Shown here: positions 14,333 through 14,620 of the stretch, piece by piece
Numbering within the stretch: position 1 is the first letter of the stretch
Layout: every line of letters starts with the position of its first letter
Source: DAOOVD01 sp035369845
GTDB taxonomy: Bacteria; Bacillota; Desulfotomaculia; Desulfotomaculales; Pelotomaculaceae
NCBI GenBank assembly: GCA_035369845.1
Contig: DAOOVD010000057.1
Location: forward strand, 1 to 14,620
Length of the DNA stretch: 14,620 nt
Direction of reading: 5' to 3'
Position numbers and translations under genes: made by a program
The notes under the pieces: generated by a model
What the model was told of the DNA's origin: nothing
Seen by the model: only the letters and a program-made list of their open reading frames with translations
The model's database searches: none

Positions 14333-14620
14333 ATGGGCTTTAAGAGAATTGACAGGGGGAGAAAAGAAAAGAAAGCTGGGAAATGGCTTTTTCTTTTAGC
14401 CGGCTTGATTATTCCCTTGATTATCAGCTTTAACGAATTAGATCTGAAGAAGGCGTTCAAAAGCAAAGAGCCGGCCGTTGTTCCGGCGGTCCTGGAGGAG
14501 AAAAAAGAAGATCCCGCCGACAGCCTGGCTGCCGCCGAAAAAATTGCGGGCTACGCCAATCCTGAAGCCCTCATAAGCGTCTATGAACTGAACCGGATCA
14601 TCTTTGAGCCGGACACCTTC
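14333..14620 (+). CDS. Membrane-anchored protein, probably rhodanese-like, N-terminal part only
   Basis: The frame is open from ATG 14333 to the right edge (96 residues, no stop). A basic N-terminus (KRIDRGRKEKKAGKW) precedes one TM helix (about 16-33), then a charged linker (EEKKEDPADSLAAAEK). The piece ends GYANPEALISVYELNRIIFE, which resembles the opening of rhodanese/sulfurtransferase domains (xALISVxELxxxI..P). The catalytic Cys loop would lie outside the window, so the family call is tentative. AAAGGA is only 2 bases from ATG 14333. GTG 14312, seven codons upstream in the same frame, is an alternative start with GGGAAAGG nearby. It is divergent from the EPS genes and probably not part of the pathway. 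Confidence 0.6.
   Translation, partial: MGFKRIDRGRKEKKAGKWLFLLAGLIIPLIISFNELDLKKAFKSKEPAVVPAVLEEKKEDPADSLAAAEKIAGYANPEALISVYELNRIIFEPDTF

Noticed and set aside
1..14620. CRISPR arrays, tRNA genes, insertion sequences
   Set aside because: No regularly spaced repeats, no cloverleaf-like sequences and no transposase frames were seen on either strand.

Overview
The window is a bacterial exopolysaccharide (EPS/capsule-type) biosynthesis locus. It reads almost entirely on the minus strand and ends at its downstream edge in a group II intron. Several features point to a Gram-positive-type (Firmicutes) anaerobe such as the Peptococcaceae/Desulfotomaculum-Pelotomaculum group. The tyrosine-kinase system is split into separate Wzz-like and kinase proteins, as in Bacillota. 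Shine-Dalgarno sites are strong (GGAGG), TTG and GTG starts are common, and the intron closely resembles bacterial class IIC introns. The lineage is an inference; no rRNA or taxonomic marker gene is present.

Layout in the direction of transcription (right to left). A partial membrane-anchored protein with a rhodanese-like start reads rightward off the window (14333-14620). Divergent from it is a two-TM protein with a C-terminal SH3b domain (14130-13261). The EPS block follows: Wzz/CapA-like chain-length protein (13128-12445), CpsD/CapB-type BY-kinase (12441-11710), two GT4 glycosyltransferases (11540-10302 and 10336-9218), a class I methyltransferase (9127-8492), a YdcF/DUF218 membrane protein (8470-7883), a FemAB/GNAT-like acyl- or aminoacyl-transferase (7836-6763), a polyprenyl-phosphate sugar-1-phosphate transferase (6761-6135) and an NAD-dependent sugar epimerase/dehydratase (6099-5155). 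A 438-base gap with no confident gene separates these from a large TM-anchored beta-helix protein (4716-2689), a second, shorter Wzz-like protein (2483-1920) and a GT2 glycosyltransferase (1914-967). The GT2 gene ends at a perfect 17-bp terminator hairpin (911-951).

Together the genes describe a lipid-linked polysaccharide pathway. The sugar transferase loads the first sugar phosphate on undecaprenyl phosphate, the epimerase supplies a nucleotide sugar, and the GT4 and GT2 enzymes extend the unit. The methyltransferase and the FemAB-like protein probably decorate it, and Wzz plus the BY-kinase control chain length. The beta-helix protein may act on, or hold, the finished polymer at the cell surface. 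No Wzx flippase or Wzy polymerase is visible, so they must lie elsewhere.

The most striking structure is at 1-908. A class IIC group II intron begins two bases after the terminator stem. Its domain III is followed by what looks like the 5' half of a second group II intron, repeating the same ordered landmarks: GUGYG, a GGGU-AAAGUCCC hairpin, CGCGAGGUGnnnUCUGAAGG and a domain-III-like AUAGUAC end. I read this as a candidate twintron whose reverse transcriptase and domains V/VI lie off the left edge. Two enzymes have altered key residues: Thr in place of the Walker A Lys in the BY-kinase, and His in place of the catalytic Tyr in the epimerase.
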